Positions 20,681-30,040 of a stretch of DNA of 31,196 nucleotides are shown here, piece by piece. This stretch comes from a virus. The DNA is taken from positions 1-31,196 of the IMG/VR virus record IMGVR_UViG_3300047409_000164; one strand, written 5' to 3'. Every line of letters begins with the position of its first letter. The stretch's first letter is position 1. The position numbers and the translations under genes are program-made. Under the pieces are notes generated by a model, which did not search any database, was not told the DNA's origin, and worked only from the letters and a program-made list of their open reading frames with translations.

Positions 20681-21136
20681 CTACTTATTCACTTCAGCGC
20701 CGCCGATCTGAACCCACTGCGCAGAATTCACGTCCACGATCCAGATCAGCAGCTTGCCTGCGTTGCTCTTCCACCAAAGCTGACCGTTGAGCGGCGAGGC
20801 GGGGGCCGTGTCCGACACCGTCGCCAATGCCGGTCCCGCACTGACCGATGCTATCGCCGCCTTGACGAAGCCCGTTGTGGCAATCGAAGTGTCGCTGTCG
20901 CTGGTCGCGGGCGTCGGCGCTTTCGGATCGCCCGTGAATGTCGGCGAGTTGATCGGCGCGAACGTGCCGGGACCGGCTATCGGCAGCACGGTCGTCGCCT
21001 GCCCTGCATTGTTGCCCTTGCCATAGTACAGCGTGTCGTCTTTTTCGTTGTAGGCAATCTCCGCTGCCGCAAGCGAAGACGGCGCGCCCGCCAAGCCCGC
21101 TGCGTCACGTCGCTTGATGCGCAGCGTGTCGGCCAT
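20681..21136 (-). CDS. short tail-fibre-related protein
   Basis: A 151-aa protein starting MADTLRIKRR, the same ten residues as the next gene upstream, then AEIAYNEKDDTLYYGKG. This N-terminal module is shared by both, so the pair probably arose by duplication or modular exchange. The C-terminus (LNGQLWWKSNAGKLLIWIVD) is a small beta domain also hinted at in the collagen-like fibre gene. Likely a fibre attachment or decorating part. Confidence 0.65.
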   Translation of the reverse strand: MADTLRIKRRDAAGLAGAPSSLAAAEIAYNEKDDTLYYGKGNNAGQATTVLPIAGPGTFAPINSPTFTGDPKAPTPATSDSDTSIATTGFVKAAIASVSAGPALATVSDTAPASPLNGQLWWKSNAGKLLIWIVDVNSAQWVQIGGAEVNK

Positions 21137-21138
21137 CC

Positions 21139-22359
21139 TTAGAACGTCCCGCAATCGAATGTGACGCCGTCAATTGTCCCGCCTGTGATCGCCACCGCGT
21201 TCGCGTTCTGCAACGCCATCGAACCAAGCCCGGCGATGTCCGCGTTCGGGATCGTCGCCACCGTAGCGAATGGATTGGTGCCGTTGGCCTTGAGATACCC
21301 GGCAGGGAACGTCGCGGCCCCTGACCCGCCGTACACAACGCCCACGATGTTGCCGTTCCATGCTCCAGTCGTAATCGCGCCGACTGTGACGATGCTCGAT
21401 TGACCAGCATAGTTCGCGGCAATGTCGATGCTGTCGGCGGCGACCGTGATCCTGTTGGCGGTCCCACCAACGTCAACCTGATTGCCGGTCTTCAGAAGAC
21501 CAGCGCCAGCGACAAGCTGACCGGCACCGGAGAATTGCGTCCATGTGATCGACGTGGTGCCCAGCGTGCCACCGGGGTCGATGGTGCAGAGCCATCCGCT
21601 GTCGGCGTTGATCGTGCCCTTCTCGATGAACGTGAAGGCGGCGACCAGTTCGTTCCAAGTGTCGGCTTCGGCGGGTCGCGTCCACACGCCGACCTGAACG
21701 ATATAGATGCCGTTGGTCGAGGGGACCGACTGATCCTTGACCAGCACCCTGTCACCAACGACAGCGGCGAAACCATCAACCGTCTGCGGACCATTCAGCG
21801 TCAGGTTGGCCGTGCTTGCGTACAGACATGACGCCTTCGGATCGATGCCCTGCGCGATGCTGTCAACGTAAGCCTTGGTCGCCGCGTCCTGCGCAGCGCT
21901 TGGATCGAGAAGCCCGGTGATGCGCTTGCTGTTCCACGCCACATCGATGTTCGGCGGCAGGAATTGATCGAGCCGGTTCGCCAGCACATAGGCGGTCGTC
22001 GCCAGCTTGGTCGTATTGTCACCGTTCGCTGGTGTCGTTGCCGTGGTCGGCACGCCCGTGAACGCAGGCGAGTTGATCGGCGCGCGTGTTGTGTCGGTCG
22101 GGTGGACGTGATCGCCCTTCGAATGCGTCGAGGATGTACCAGCCGCCGCAACGCCGTCCATCAACGGCAGCGCTGCCGATCCCAGCCCCTGACCGCCAAT
22201 CGGAATGACGGTCGTTGCCGTGCCGCCTGCGCCGCCCGTCCCCTTTCCATAATAGAGCGTGTCATCGACCTCGTTGAACGCAAGCTCCGCGTTCGCAAGT
22301 CCCGCAGGCGCGCCCGGTGCGCCGCCTGTTCTGCGCTTGATCCTGAGTGTGTCGGCCAT
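21139..22359 (-). CDS. tail fibre protein with shared N-terminal module
   Basis: A 406-aa fibre. The N-terminus MADTLRIKRRTGGAPGAP is followed by NAELAFNEVDDTLYYGKG, matching the 20681-21136 product. The middle has repeated Ala/Thr/Gly-rich segments and the C-terminus is a beta-rich domain (GVVYGGSGAATFPAGYL). AYVDSIAQGIDPK-type motifs are typical of phage fibre shafts. It lies in a tightly packed fibre cluster. Confidence 0.8.
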   Translation of the reverse strand: MADTLRIKRRTGGAPGAPAGLANAELAFNEVDDTLYYGKGTGGAGGTATTVIPIGGQGLGSAALPLMDGVAAAGTSSTHSKGDHVHPTDTTRAPINSPAFTGVPTTATTPANGDNTTKLATTAYVLANRLDQFLPPNIDVAWNSKRITGLLDPSAAQDAATKAYVDSIAQGIDPKASCLYASTANLTLNGPQTVDGFAAVVGDRVLVKDQSVPSTNGIYIVQVGVWTRPAEADTWNELVAAFTFIEKGTINADSGWLCTIDPGGTLGTTSITWTQFSGAGQLVAGAGLLKTGNQVDVGGTANRITVAADSIDIAANYAGQSSIVTVGAITTGAWNGNIVGVVYGGSGAATFPAGYLKANGTNPFATVATIPNADIAGLGSMALQNANAVAITGGTIDGVTFDCGTF

Positions 22360-23036
22360 CAGAAATTCCCTCCGTCAACAATGTCGCCTGATGCCATCAG
22401 GACTTGACGCCACGCTGCTGATTGTCGTCCGTAGGCGATCCCGTCCAGTGGCGCTTCTGGAATGCCGCCTGTCCCCGCCGTCGCCGTCGAGGCGATGGTC
22501 AGCTTGTTGGATGCGTCGTCATAGACCAGCGTGATGTTGCTGCCAGCGACGAGCAATTGCGCCACGCGATCATCGACGGCTTCCGGAAGGCCGGGCGTCA
22601 GCGCATCAATCTGCGCATCGAAGACCGTGTTCTGCTGAACCCATTGGTTCGACGATGGATCGGCATAATAGAGATAGGTGTTTCCCGAATTGCTGTCCCA
22701 CCACATCATGCCGTGCGTCGGGTTCGTCGGTGCCTCGTCGCCGATATAGATCGCGGTGCCGGGAATTCCCTGTATGCCCTGATCGCCCTTGTCGCCCTTG
22801 TCGCCCTTCGGTCCTCGCTGACCCGGTGGCCCCGTCTCTCCCTGCGGCCCCGGTGGACCGACGTCTCCGACATAGATGGTTTCAACATCGTCCGGTGACT
22901 GCACAACAATAGCGAGGTCGGCTTCCTGCGGCACGAGGACGACAGTGACCTCCTCGCCGCCGACAATAACGACGTCGTCGCCCGTCTCAGGGATTATGAC
23001 GACTTCGGTTTCAACCTCGACCTCGACAATGTTCAC
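22359..23036 (-). CDS. fibre protein with collagen-like repeat
   Basis: A 225-aa protein with a GTG start overlapping the previous stop (GTGA). Residues 60-93 are eleven Gly-X-Y triplets (GPPGPQGETGPPGQRG, then GDKGDKGDQGIQG), a collagen-like stalk that would trimerise. A short globular segment (GMMWWDSNSGNTYLYYADP) follows. The acidic N-terminal 55 residues would attach to the tail. Such collagen stretches occur in phage fibres. Confidence 0.8.
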   Translation of the reverse strand: MNIVEVEVETEVVIIPETGDDVVIVGGEEVTVVLVPQEADLAIVVQSPDDVETIYVGDVGPPGPQGETGPPGQRGPKGDKGDKGDQGIQGIPGTAIYIGDEAPTNPTHGMMWWDSNSGNTYLYYADPSSNQWVQQNTVFDAQIDALTPGLPEAVDDRVAQLLVAGSNITLVYDDASNKLTIASTATAGTGGIPEAPLDGIAYGRQSAAWRQVLMASGDIVDGGNF

Positions 23037-23377
23037 CTCGACGCCCCCGGATTATTCGTGAACGTGCCGTTCCAGATGCTGCGCTTGCCACCGTTGAGCG
23101 TCATGACGTTGGAGTGATCGAAGTCTCCGATGCCAAGCCGCTCCAGTCTCTCCTGCGTGATCAGGATCGAGAACATGCCGTTGACCGGATCGGTCAGCTT
23201 GATTTCTCCGGTGTCGGTGCCAAGCCGCAGTTGCGCCGCCTCGTCGGCAGCATGACGACGCAACATCATCACCATCGACGCTCCCGTGATGTTGATGGGA
23301 ACGTCGCTGATGGTCTTGTACTGAAAGACCCGATTGAAATCGGCGTCGTTCGCCACAGTGATGTTTACAACGGTCAT
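23033..23377 (-). CDS. small tail/baseplate-associated protein
   Basis: A 114-aa protein, beta-rich (VVNITVANDADFNRVFQYK), resembling small baseplate or fibre-connecting proteins (BppU N-terminal-like). It overlaps the collagen-like fibre gene by GTGA. The match is by shape only. Confidence 0.5.
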   Translation of the reverse strand: MTVVNITVANDADFNRVFQYKTISDVPINITGASMVMMLRRHAADEAAQLRLGTDTGEIKLTDPVNGMFSILITQERLERLGIGDFDHSNVMTLNGGKRSIWNGTFTNNPGASR

Positions 23378-23381
23378 GACG

Positions 23382-23987
23382 TCAGCCCTTCTTCAAATCC
23401 TTTTCCTTGGCGGCGAACGCAGCATCGACCTCCTTGCGGTTTCTGATGACGTGAGCACCGATGCGAGACAGCACGCTTGCCGAAATCGTGAAGCCATCGT
23501 TGATGTGTTCCAGCAAGTCGGTGGCCAGTTGCCGCATCCCTGCCGCATCGAGTTGATGGACGTTGCCATCGGCATCATGGAATGCCGTCGCCGCTTCCTC
23601 GTTTTCTTTTTGCAGGATGTACAGGCCCATGATGCGCGTCTGCGAATGCGCGTCGGTCTTCACCGGAAAGCCAGCGCTGCTGACCATGCCGCCCTGTTCT
23701 CTCTGGCGGCGTTTGAAGCCGACATAGTCGCGCAGCCCTGCGAACAGATTGTAGGGCTTCAGATACTCCTGAAGCGTCTTGTCGGTCTGCGAGCCGTCGA
23801 GTGCGCGAGGCCAAGACTTCGCCACGTTGCCGTCAGCGAACCAAGCCGCGTAGTCTGGATCGGTCGAGTTGACAATCTCCTGCTTGGCGCTGCTGTAGAC
23901 GCGGCCATCGTCCGCGAGCCAATAATAATCATAGACGTTGAAGACCCGCATGCCGGTGACTTTTAGCGCATGTTCGAATTCAGCCAC
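23382..23987 (-). CDS. DUF4376-like fibre-associated protein
   Basis: A 201-aa protein. I choose the GTG at 23987 because AGGAGG lies 5 bases upstream; the ATG at 24017 is further from a Shine-Dalgarno. Residues 1-60 contain YDYYWLADDGRVYSS, and the C-terminal half (TDAHSQTRIMGLYILQKEN, then DLLEHINDGFTISASVLSR) has the DUF4376 look of tail-fibre assembly or chaperone proteins. It sits between fibre genes. It overlaps the previous gene's stop by 8 bases. Confidence 0.65.
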   Translation of the reverse strand: MAEFEHALKVTGMRVFNVYDYYWLADDGRVYSSAKQEIVNSTDPDYAAWFADGNVAKSWPRALDGSQTDKTLQEYLKPYNLFAGLRDYVGFKRRQREQGGMVSSAGFPVKTDAHSQTRIMGLYILQKENEEAATAFHDADGNVHQLDAAGMRQLATDLLEHINDGFTISASVLSRIGAHVIRNRKEVDAAFAAKEKDLKKG

Positions 23988-25278
23988 ATTGACCTCCTGT
24001 GCTTTCCTCTCCGACAACAGTGCCGGGGAAATAGTTCTTGCCTTGACCAGTGTTGATGACGCCGTTCATGTAGGCGGCATATTTCTTGCCGGTCACGTTG
24101 GCGTAGCCGGTGATCGTCGGCGCGTAGCTTGCGTCGATGACGGAGTTTTCCATCGAGATGGCCCAATAGCCGATACTCAACGGGGCAAGGATACTCAGTA
24201 TCTGCCCGCCAAGATGGATGAAGCCGTTCTGGAACGACATCATGTGCTGCGGTGCGTTGCCGCTGACGCGGAGGAAAGCGTCGGGGATGCCGTTCTGCGG
24301 TCCCGCCAAGATCAGGGTCGATGTCGATTGCACGCTGATATGGCTGTCATAGCAGGGACCGAAGTCCATATTCCAGACACCAAGGATCGCACCGCCGAAC
24401 AGGCGAACGCCGTTGCCCATGTGCGGAGCCACGCCGCGACCGGATGACTGCACCTTGAAGCCGCAGATGTTCCAGCCGGGAGCCGAAACGAAGATCGCCT
24501 CGCCAGCGGTGGCGCTGATCACCACGTTGCCGGGGTTGGCGAGGTTGCCGGTGATCTGCACGCCACCAGAACCGTTCAGCGCTCCGCAGGAGAACGGCGG
24601 ATAGGTGCCGTCCGCGCAATAGACCATGATGTAATAGCCATTCATGTTCCATGACTGAGCGGCGGTGATGGCGCGCTGGACTGTGCGGAACGGACCATGC
24701 GACGTGCCCGCAATCACCGTGGCACTGGTGCCGTCATAGAGCGTGTCGTTGCCAAGAAAGGCATCGCAGTAATAATTCTTCGGCGCAGTCATGATAGCGC
24801 CGATGGAGCCGGTGCCCTGAAGCTGAAGATGGTCGCCGTCATCGACAAGCATCACCACTTCGCCTGCCGCCAACTCGCCGCCCTTCAGCGCCACGCCGTC
24901 GCGCGTGACAAGCTCACGCGGCGGAAGGTTGTTGATGCTGAGTGTCGCCGACCCGGTGTTCGGGTTGATGATCTCCACGTTCCAATGCTGGCCTGCCTTG
25001 TAGGCTGTGATCGGCGGATCGGCGTTGATCAGGTAGACGTTGGGGATGCCGAAATCGACATAGTAATTCAGCTTGCCGCTCTGCACGCCGCTCGCCAGTT
25101 GGAATAGATCGCCGTTATCCGGCACCATCCCTGTCTTGCTGATGAGATGCACAATCTCGCGCTGCGGATATTCGATGGACGCGGCAGGCGGGATCGATCC
25201 CATCGTGCCGGTTTCGGGATTGCCGTTCGTGTAGACGGCATCTTCGTCGGTGTTGCCGAATGGTGCGTTGTATTTCAC
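23980..25278 (-). CDS. tail fibre/spike with beta-helix-like region
   Basis: A 432-aa protein. GTG at 25278 with AGGAGGG upstream. After an N-terminal attachment region (1-60), it is rich in Gly, Asn and hydrophobic residues in repeating short strands from about 180 (GPFRTVQRAITAAQSWN, then GGVQITGNLANPGNVVIS), typical of right-handed beta-helix spikes that bind or degrade surface polysaccharide. No catalytic site can be assigned by eye. Confidence 0.75.
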   Translation of the reverse strand: MKYNAPFGNTDEDAVYTNGNPETGTMGSIPPAASIEYPQREIVHLISKTGMVPDNGDLFQLASGVQSGKLNYYVDFGIPNVYLINADPPITAYKAGQHWNVEIINPNTGSATLSINNLPPRELVTRDGVALKGGELAAGEVVMLVDDGDHLQLQGTGSIGAIMTAPKNYYCDAFLGNDTLYDGTSATVIAGTSHGPFRTVQRAITAAQSWNMNGYYIMVYCADGTYPPFSCGALNGSGGVQITGNLANPGNVVISATAGEAIFVSAPGWNICGFKVQSSGRGVAPHMGNGVRLFGGAILGVWNMDFGPCYDSHISVQSTSTLILAGPQNGIPDAFLRVSGNAPQHMMSFQNGFIHLGGQILSILAPLSIGYWAISMENSVIDASYAPTITGYANVTGKKYAAYMNGVINTGQGKNYFPGTVVGEESTGGQCG

Positions 25279-25291
25279 TTAACCCTCCTGT

Positions 25292-26185
25292 TCATGGCGT
25301 TCCTGCGATCCAGATGTGACAGTGCGGATCGACGCCGCAGTGATGTTCACCGACCCTGAACCACTCATAATTTTCCGCAGGCATCGACAGCCCTTCGTAA
25401 TTGAAGATGATGACGGTGTGCGCGGGCTTCCAACGATTGAGCAAGCATTCCAGATCGTCGGCGAGGCCGATGCGCAGATGAGGATCAACGCCGGTCTGGC
25501 TCGCGCCGCAACGAAACCAAGTCAGCGAAGCCTGATCGACATAGACGGTCCAGTAATAGCGGTTCGCCAGCGGACCAAGCCCGTAGTTCGGCCAGCCTGA
25601 TAGCTCGCCTTCGATCACCGGCCCGTCGCCGCGCGCGTTCATGATGGGCTGTCCCCACTGATTGCGCATCAGCGGATCAGGCGCGCCTGCTGCACCGTAC
25701 TGGCGACAATCGCCGCAGCCATCCATCGCAACGAAGAACGGGCGATACTCCTTGATGGTGATGTGGTAGCCAAGCTCCTTGGCGACATCGATGAAGAACT
25801 GCCGCGACTGCGCACCCTCGATGGTCATGCGCCGCACCAGCGCCGCCTGCCGTTCTGCGACACTCTGCGGCGCGTCATAGCAAGGATCAGGCAGTCCCCA
25901 ATTGCGCTCCCAATCGGTCAGCAATCCCGACGTCTTGTCCTGTTGCGGCAGCGTGGCACGCGGATCGCTCTCGCGCTCCAGCAGCAATGACGCCAGCGCT
26001 TCGAAGTCTCCCCAGATGCGCGTCAGTCCCTTGATGACGCGGGTAAGCGCACTCTCCTCGCCGCGCGGCCACGCCTGTCCCTGCGGCACCAGCGCTTGCA
26101 GGGCAACCGCATAGTCCTCGCCGGTTCGCGTGACGTGGCGATCAGGCGGCGGCGGCTCTGCCCAGAAGTGCAGTGGATCAGCCAT
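25292..26185 (-). CDS. Mu gp48-like (YmfQ/DUF2313) tail protein
   Basis: A 297-aa baseplate-proximal tail protein. The N-terminus (EDYAVALQALVPQGQAWPRG), then DFEALASLLLERESDPRA and LLTDWERNWGLPDP, matches the DUF2313 family that follows baseplate J in Mu-like phages. The C-terminal half is Cys/His/Trp-rich (CGDCRQYG, EHHCGVDPHCH), an unusual repeated pattern that may bind metal. It overlaps gp47 by 8 bases. Confidence 0.85.
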   Translation of the reverse strand: MADPLHFWAEPPPPDRHVTRTGEDYAVALQALVPQGQAWPRGEESALTRVIKGLTRIWGDFEALASLLLERESDPRATLPQQDKTSGLLTDWERNWGLPDPCYDAPQSVAERQAALVRRMTIEGAQSRQFFIDVAKELGYHITIKEYRPFFVAMDGCGDCRQYGAAGAPDPLMRNQWGQPIMNARGDGPVIEGELSGWPNYGLGPLANRYYWTVYVDQASLTWFRCGASQTGVDPHLRIGLADDLECLLNRWKPAHTVIIFNYEGLSMPAENYEWFRVGEHHCGVDPHCHIWIAGTP

Positions 26186-27251
26186 AGAGAACGGTTCCTA
26201 AGCACGGCATGTAGCCGGGATCGGGCATCACTGTTGTTTCGTAATCGAGTTCGTGCGTCTCCTCGCCGACTGCCTGACTGATCGCCTCGTCCACCCATGA
26301 GCGATACCAAGTCTGTCCCGGCTTCGCGCGCCTGAACTCCAAATCCTTGATCGACTGTTCGATGCGTCCGCGCACGCTCGCATCATCGGTGGTGAGGTTG
26401 CGGATCGTGATGTCATAGAAGAACAGGATCGGTGCCATCACGAAGCAGTCGTACACCGTGACCGGGCGCATCTTGTCGATGTAGTCGCGCACTTCATCCA
26501 GATCGTCCTGTTGCGGCAGGCCGTGATTGTCTGGGTACAGATCGTCCATCAGGAAGCGGATGGTCATGGTGCCGGGTCCGATTTCCTGCGCAGCCCATGC
26601 GCGCGTCACACCGGGGACCGACAGCGCCCATGTGACGTAGTTCTCCTGCGTGCCGCCCATCGGCGGGTTCTGGATGCGCTGAAGGATGCGCTCGCGAAGC
26701 TGATCGTCGGTCTCCTGATTGACGCCGCCCGTCATGTCTCCGAACAGGATTGCGTTGTCCACACCAGCGACCGGCTGCACCAGCGCGATGCTCATGCCGT
26801 CAGGAAGATTGCCGACCGCTCCCGGCGTCAGCGCCACCGCCTCAGACGAGCCAAGCCCATCCGATCCGATGGTCGCCTGCGTCACGGTCTGATATTGCAC
26901 GCCGTTGGTGCCGGTCATCAGCGCACCGACCGGGATCACCACGCCAGCGGTCCCTTCCCACTGCACCGCGCCGTGGGCGTAGGTCGCGGCCTTGCGCCCC
27001 TTGGAGCCGTCAGCGTTGGACAACCAGATCACGCCGTGCCGATCCAGCCACTCCGTCTCTGCGGTGTCGGGCATAAGCTGCTTCGACAACCAGTCCACAT
27101 AGAGCATGGTGAGATGCGCCAGCCCGGCCATGCTGTCGCTCATGATGCGCAGCACGCTGTTGGGGATCATCGCCTTCGCGCCCAACTGCGACAGCACATA
27201 ATCGCGCGTCAGGCGGCGCGTCTCTTTCAGCGTCGGCGTGATCCAAGGCAT
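26178..27251 (-). CDS. baseplate J-like protein (Mu gp47)
   Basis: A 357-aa baseplate wedge component. The N-terminal SVLRIMSDSMAGLAHLTML and WLDRHGVIWLSNADGSK blocks and the later QETDDQLRERILQRIQNPP and GTQENYVTWALSVPGVTRAW are the family signature. It joins the central hub to the sheath side during tail assembly. Adjacent genes are gp46- and gp48-like, as in Mu. Confidence 0.92.
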   Translation of the reverse strand: MPWITPTLKETRRLTRDYVLSQLGAKAMIPNSVLRIMSDSMAGLAHLTMLYVDWLSKQLMPDTAETEWLDRHGVIWLSNADGSKGRKAATYAHGAVQWEGTAGVVIPVGALMTGTNGVQYQTVTQATIGSDGLGSSEAVALTPGAVGNLPDGMSIALVQPVAGVDNAILFGDMTGGVNQETDDQLRERILQRIQNPPMGGTQENYVTWALSVPGVTRAWAAQEIGPGTMTIRFLMDDLYPDNHGLPQQDDLDEVRDYIDKMRPVTVYDCFVMAPILFFYDITIRNLTTDDASVRGRIEQSIKDLEFRRAKPGQTWYRSWVDEAISQAVGEETHELDYETTVMPDPGYMPCLGTVLYG

Positions 27252-27757
27252 CAGCCTTCTCCCAATTCCTGCCAGAGGTCGGCATACCGAAGCTCGATTG
27301 CGGGATCAGGTCCGCGATAGATCGTCACCGCAACGTCGATGCGGTCGAGCGCAACCTTCTTCGCGACGACCTCGATGCGCGATGCAATGCGGTGCGTGAG
27401 GAACGGAGCCATCGCCTCGCGCGTCCATGCGTCGGCGCGCGTCAGCGTGGAGCCACCGTTCGCACTCGCTCCCGTTATCTTCGCGCGACGCAACAGCCAA
27501 AGCAGGCAACCGACCGGCCAGCCTTCCCATAGCTCCTGCGCGTCAACGTCTCCCCACCATCCGCCACGGTCTGTGCTGTCGGGATCGGGAAGCTCCTGAT
27601 CCGGTGGCGCGAGCGCGTTGGTGCCCAGCGCGACGATGACCGCCGACTGAAGATCGAACCCGTCTTCAATCAGGTTCATGTCGTTCATCAGCCAGTCGAG
27701 TTGCACCGCATAGGCGGGGAAGTCGAGTTGCTGATGGAAGCGGACATCACCCTTCAC
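27251..27757 (-). CDS. Mu gp46-like baseplate protein
   Basis: A 168-aa protein with a GTG start (27757) overlapping the previous stop. The sequence (DGFDLQSAVIVALGTNALAP, GGWWGDVDAQELWEG, GSTLTRADAWTREAMAP) is the gp46 family signature, with a GGWWGD motif. It is a lysozyme-free wedge protein placed between spike and baseplate J genes. Confidence 0.9.
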   Translation of the reverse strand: MKGDVRFHQQLDFPAYAVQLDWLMNDMNLIEDGFDLQSAVIVALGTNALAPPDQELPDPDSTDRGGWWGDVDAQELWEGWPVGCLLWLLRRAKITGASANGGSTLTRADAWTREAMAPFLTHRIASRIEVVAKKVALDRIDVAVTIYRGPDPAIELRYADLWQELGEG

Positions 27758-28758
27758 CGGCTTGCCTCCAGTTCCTCGATGCGCGCTTCCAACTCTGCGA
27801 TGCGCGCCTCAAGCGGACGCATGTCCAGCGACGTCGGCGGTCCCGGCTTCGGAGCCTTGACCAGCACCGCGCCTGCACCGCTGGTCTCCGTGGTCATGCC
27901 CTTGCCGCCGTTGACGCCGTAGACCGGATGATCCGCACCCTCGCTGCCCAGATGGATTTCACCGATGAAGACCCACTTGCCGCCCTCGTAATAACCGACG
28001 ACCTTGCCGCCGCTGTTGAACTCGATGCGCTTCTTGGAAATCTTCATCTCATTGTTGACGCTGTCGCCTTCGTGCTTGTAGTCCTCGTGGTTGGGCGCGC
28101 TGGCCTTCTCCGCGCGTTCGTCCGGTGACGCGCGCTCGTAATCCCATCCAGCATCGATCCACGTCTGAATGTTCTTCTCCGGTGTGCCGCCCTTCTCGCG
28201 GTCTTGCTTTTTCTTTTCGACGTGACGCACCGAAACGAAGCGCTCCTTTTTCTCGCTCTTGCCGGTCTCGCGGCCTTCAGCATCGCGCAGCATCTTGCCG
28301 CCCGGCGCTTGTCCCTCGCCGTCGTCGTCCAGCGACATGATGAAGGTCGCGGCGTTGCGGATCAGCGTGCCCTGTCCCTGATGGTCGTACTGGAAACTTT
28401 CGCCGGGCTTCATGCCCATCGGGCGGTGCCTGCGATCATCGACACCGATCACCACGGGATGATTGCGCTGCCCGCCAAGAAAGACCGCGATGCCCTCCGC
28501 AGCCTTGCCCTTGATGTTGGCCATGTCGCCGCCACCACCACCGCCGCCACCACCGCCGCCCTTGTCGTCGTCGCGCGGCATCGGCACCATCGACATGCCG
28601 AAGTTCTGCATCCGCTCAACGATCTTGCGGCCTTCCTTCGCCATCCCGTCGAACGACATTTCCTGCATCATCGGATTGTCGTTGCCCTTGTTCAGCGTCA
28701 GCCGAACAATCTGATGCATCGCCCGCCCCGACATCTCGCTTAGACTGTTCCGGTTCAT
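27754..28758 (-). CDS. Mu gp45-like baseplate spike
   Basis: A 334-aa membrane-piercing spike. I start it at the ATG at 28758, in an ATGA overlap with gp44; the longer frame is a shadow of gp44. An N-terminal OB-like region with GRAMHQIVRLTLN is split by eleven consecutive glycines (67-77), followed by GIAVFLGGQRNHPVVIGV and the family's GESFQYDHQGQGTLIR block. The middle is charged (RFVSVRHVEKKKQDREKGG) and the C-terminus ends in a coiled coil (ARIAELEARIEELEASR). It is expected to trimerise. Confidence 0.85.
   Translation of the reverse strand: MNRNSLSEMSGRAMHQIVRLTLNKGNDNPMMQEMSFDGMAKEGRKIVERMQNFGMSMVPMPRDDDKGGGGGGGGGGGDMANIKGKAAEGIAVFLGGQRNHPVVIGVDDRRHRPMGMKPGESFQYDHQGQGTLIRNAATFIMSLDDDGEGQAPGGKMLRDAEGRETGKSEKKERFVSVRHVEKKKQDREKGGTPEKNIQTWIDAGWDYERASPDERAEKASAPNHEDYKHEGDSVNNEMKISKKRIEFNSGGKVVGYYEGGKWVFIGEIHLGSEGADHPVYGVNGGKGMTTETSGAGAVLVKAPKPGPPTSLDMRPLEARIAELEARIEELEASR
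28528..28560 (-). repeat. GGN-rich tract coding for eleven glycines
   Basis: Eleven consecutive Gly codons (GGC and GGT mixed) lie in the spike gene. The tract reads as GCC and ACC triplets on the plus strand. Length change by slippage in threes would keep the frame and alter only the linker. Confidence 0.7.
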
Positions 28759-30038
28759 CGACCTCTCCTGTTCGATGGCGGCGTTGCCGGTGGCGTTGTC
28801 GCAGCCGCCTTGTCCGCCTCTGCTTTCGCCTTCGCCTCTGCAATCTTCTTTGCGCGGAATGCCAGCGCATCGCTGCGATAGTTGAACATGCCGTTCATGT
28901 GGATCGGCATCACCATCTTCAGCGTCGTTGTGGTTCCGCCGCCGTCCGACTGTTCGTAGGTGCAGCCCGCGCAGCCCATCACCTCGTCGTAAAGGATCAG
29001 CGACGGTGACGTGATCGCGTAGTATTCGCCAGCGCGCCATATCTGGTCGGACACGTTGGCGTCCTTGAACCAGCCCTGCACGGTCACTTGCGCTTCGATG
29101 TAGCTGCCTTCGGTGAAAACCTTTTCCATCTGCGCGCGGCGCTGGATGCCGTGCATCTTGTCGGCAACGTCGGCCACGATGACCAGATGGCGATTGCGCG
29201 AGGACGAACCACTCTCCTCCGCGACTTGCTTGTTCTCGCTCTCGCCGTTGGCGGCGTTGCTGCCCTTGTTCTGACCGACAGCGAAAATCTTTTTGTAGAC
29301 CATCGGATCACGCGCGACGGCATTGGCGCGCAGGATGTTGATGCCCTCGACCAACCACCCGCGTGTCGTCGCCGGATGCTCACCGATCAGCAACAGCCCA
29401 CCGTTCGCCTCTGAGCCAATCAGGATGTCGCGATGCTTGGCGTAGCGTTCGATGGCTTGGATCGGCGTCTCGCCCGGCTGGATTTGAATGTTCTCAAACG
29501 GCGTGCCGTCCACAGCACCGCGCTCGTGTATCTGGATGCCAAGGTGCATCGAGATGTCCTTGGCGAGTTGCGTGACCGACTTGCCGTCATGGCCGTCCAG
29601 CTTGTCGAGGGGCACCGACGAATTGACCAGATCGGACGTGTCGCCGCAGCCGATCAACCGGACGCCGTGCTGACCCTTGTCGTAACCGACATGGCGCTCC
29701 GTGATGTAGCCGAATACGGCAGGCGCGCCGCCAAGATAGACGCGCACAACATCGCCGGGCACGAACTGCGAACCGCTGACGCTCAGAGGCACCTCGACCT
29801 CTTCGCTGCATTCAAACTGGAATGTTGGGAATGCCTCGGTCCATTTCTGTTCGACGCGCACCGTGGTCCAGTTCGCGAAATACTGACCGCGCACTTCAAG
29901 GATCGCCAGTTCCTTTGAGACAGGAAGGCGCTCATAGACCGGCTCGCCGTTCTCCTCTCTCGGTGTCGCGGGCTTGTTGATCTGAACGCGCGGCGCTTCG
30001 ATCGTGATTTCGGGAAGCTCGATCACATCATCTGGCAT
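28755..30038 (-). CDS. Mu gp44-like tail hub protein
   Basis: A 427-aa baseplate hub (late control D family). Blocks LAILEVRGQYFANWTTVRV, VPGDVVRVYLGGAPAVFGYI, VRLIGCGDTSDLVNSSV and LLLIGEHPATTRGW fit the gp44/gpD hub fold. The C-terminus has a CAGC motif and an Ala/Lys-rich tail. It forms the ring from which the spike projects. Overlaps gp45 by ATGA. Confidence 0.9.
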   Translation of the reverse strand: MPDDVIELPEITIEAPRVQINKPATPREENGEPVYERLPVSKELAILEVRGQYFANWTTVRVEQKWTEAFPTFQFECSEEVEVPLSVSGSQFVPGDVVRVYLGGAPAVFGYITERHVGYDKGQHGVRLIGCGDTSDLVNSSVPLDKLDGHDGKSVTQLAKDISMHLGIQIHERGAVDGTPFENIQIQPGETPIQAIERYAKHRDILIGSEANGGLLLIGEHPATTRGWLVEGINILRANAVARDPMVYKKIFAVGQNKGSNAANGESENKQVAEESGSSSRNRHLVIVADVADKMHGIQRRAQMEKVFTEGSYIEAQVTVQGWFKDANVSDQIWRAGEYYAITSPSLILYDEVMGCAGCTYEQSDGGGTTTTLKMVMPIHMNGMFNYRSDALAFRAKKIAEAKAKAEADKAAATTPPATPPSNRRGR

Positions 30039-30040
30039 TG

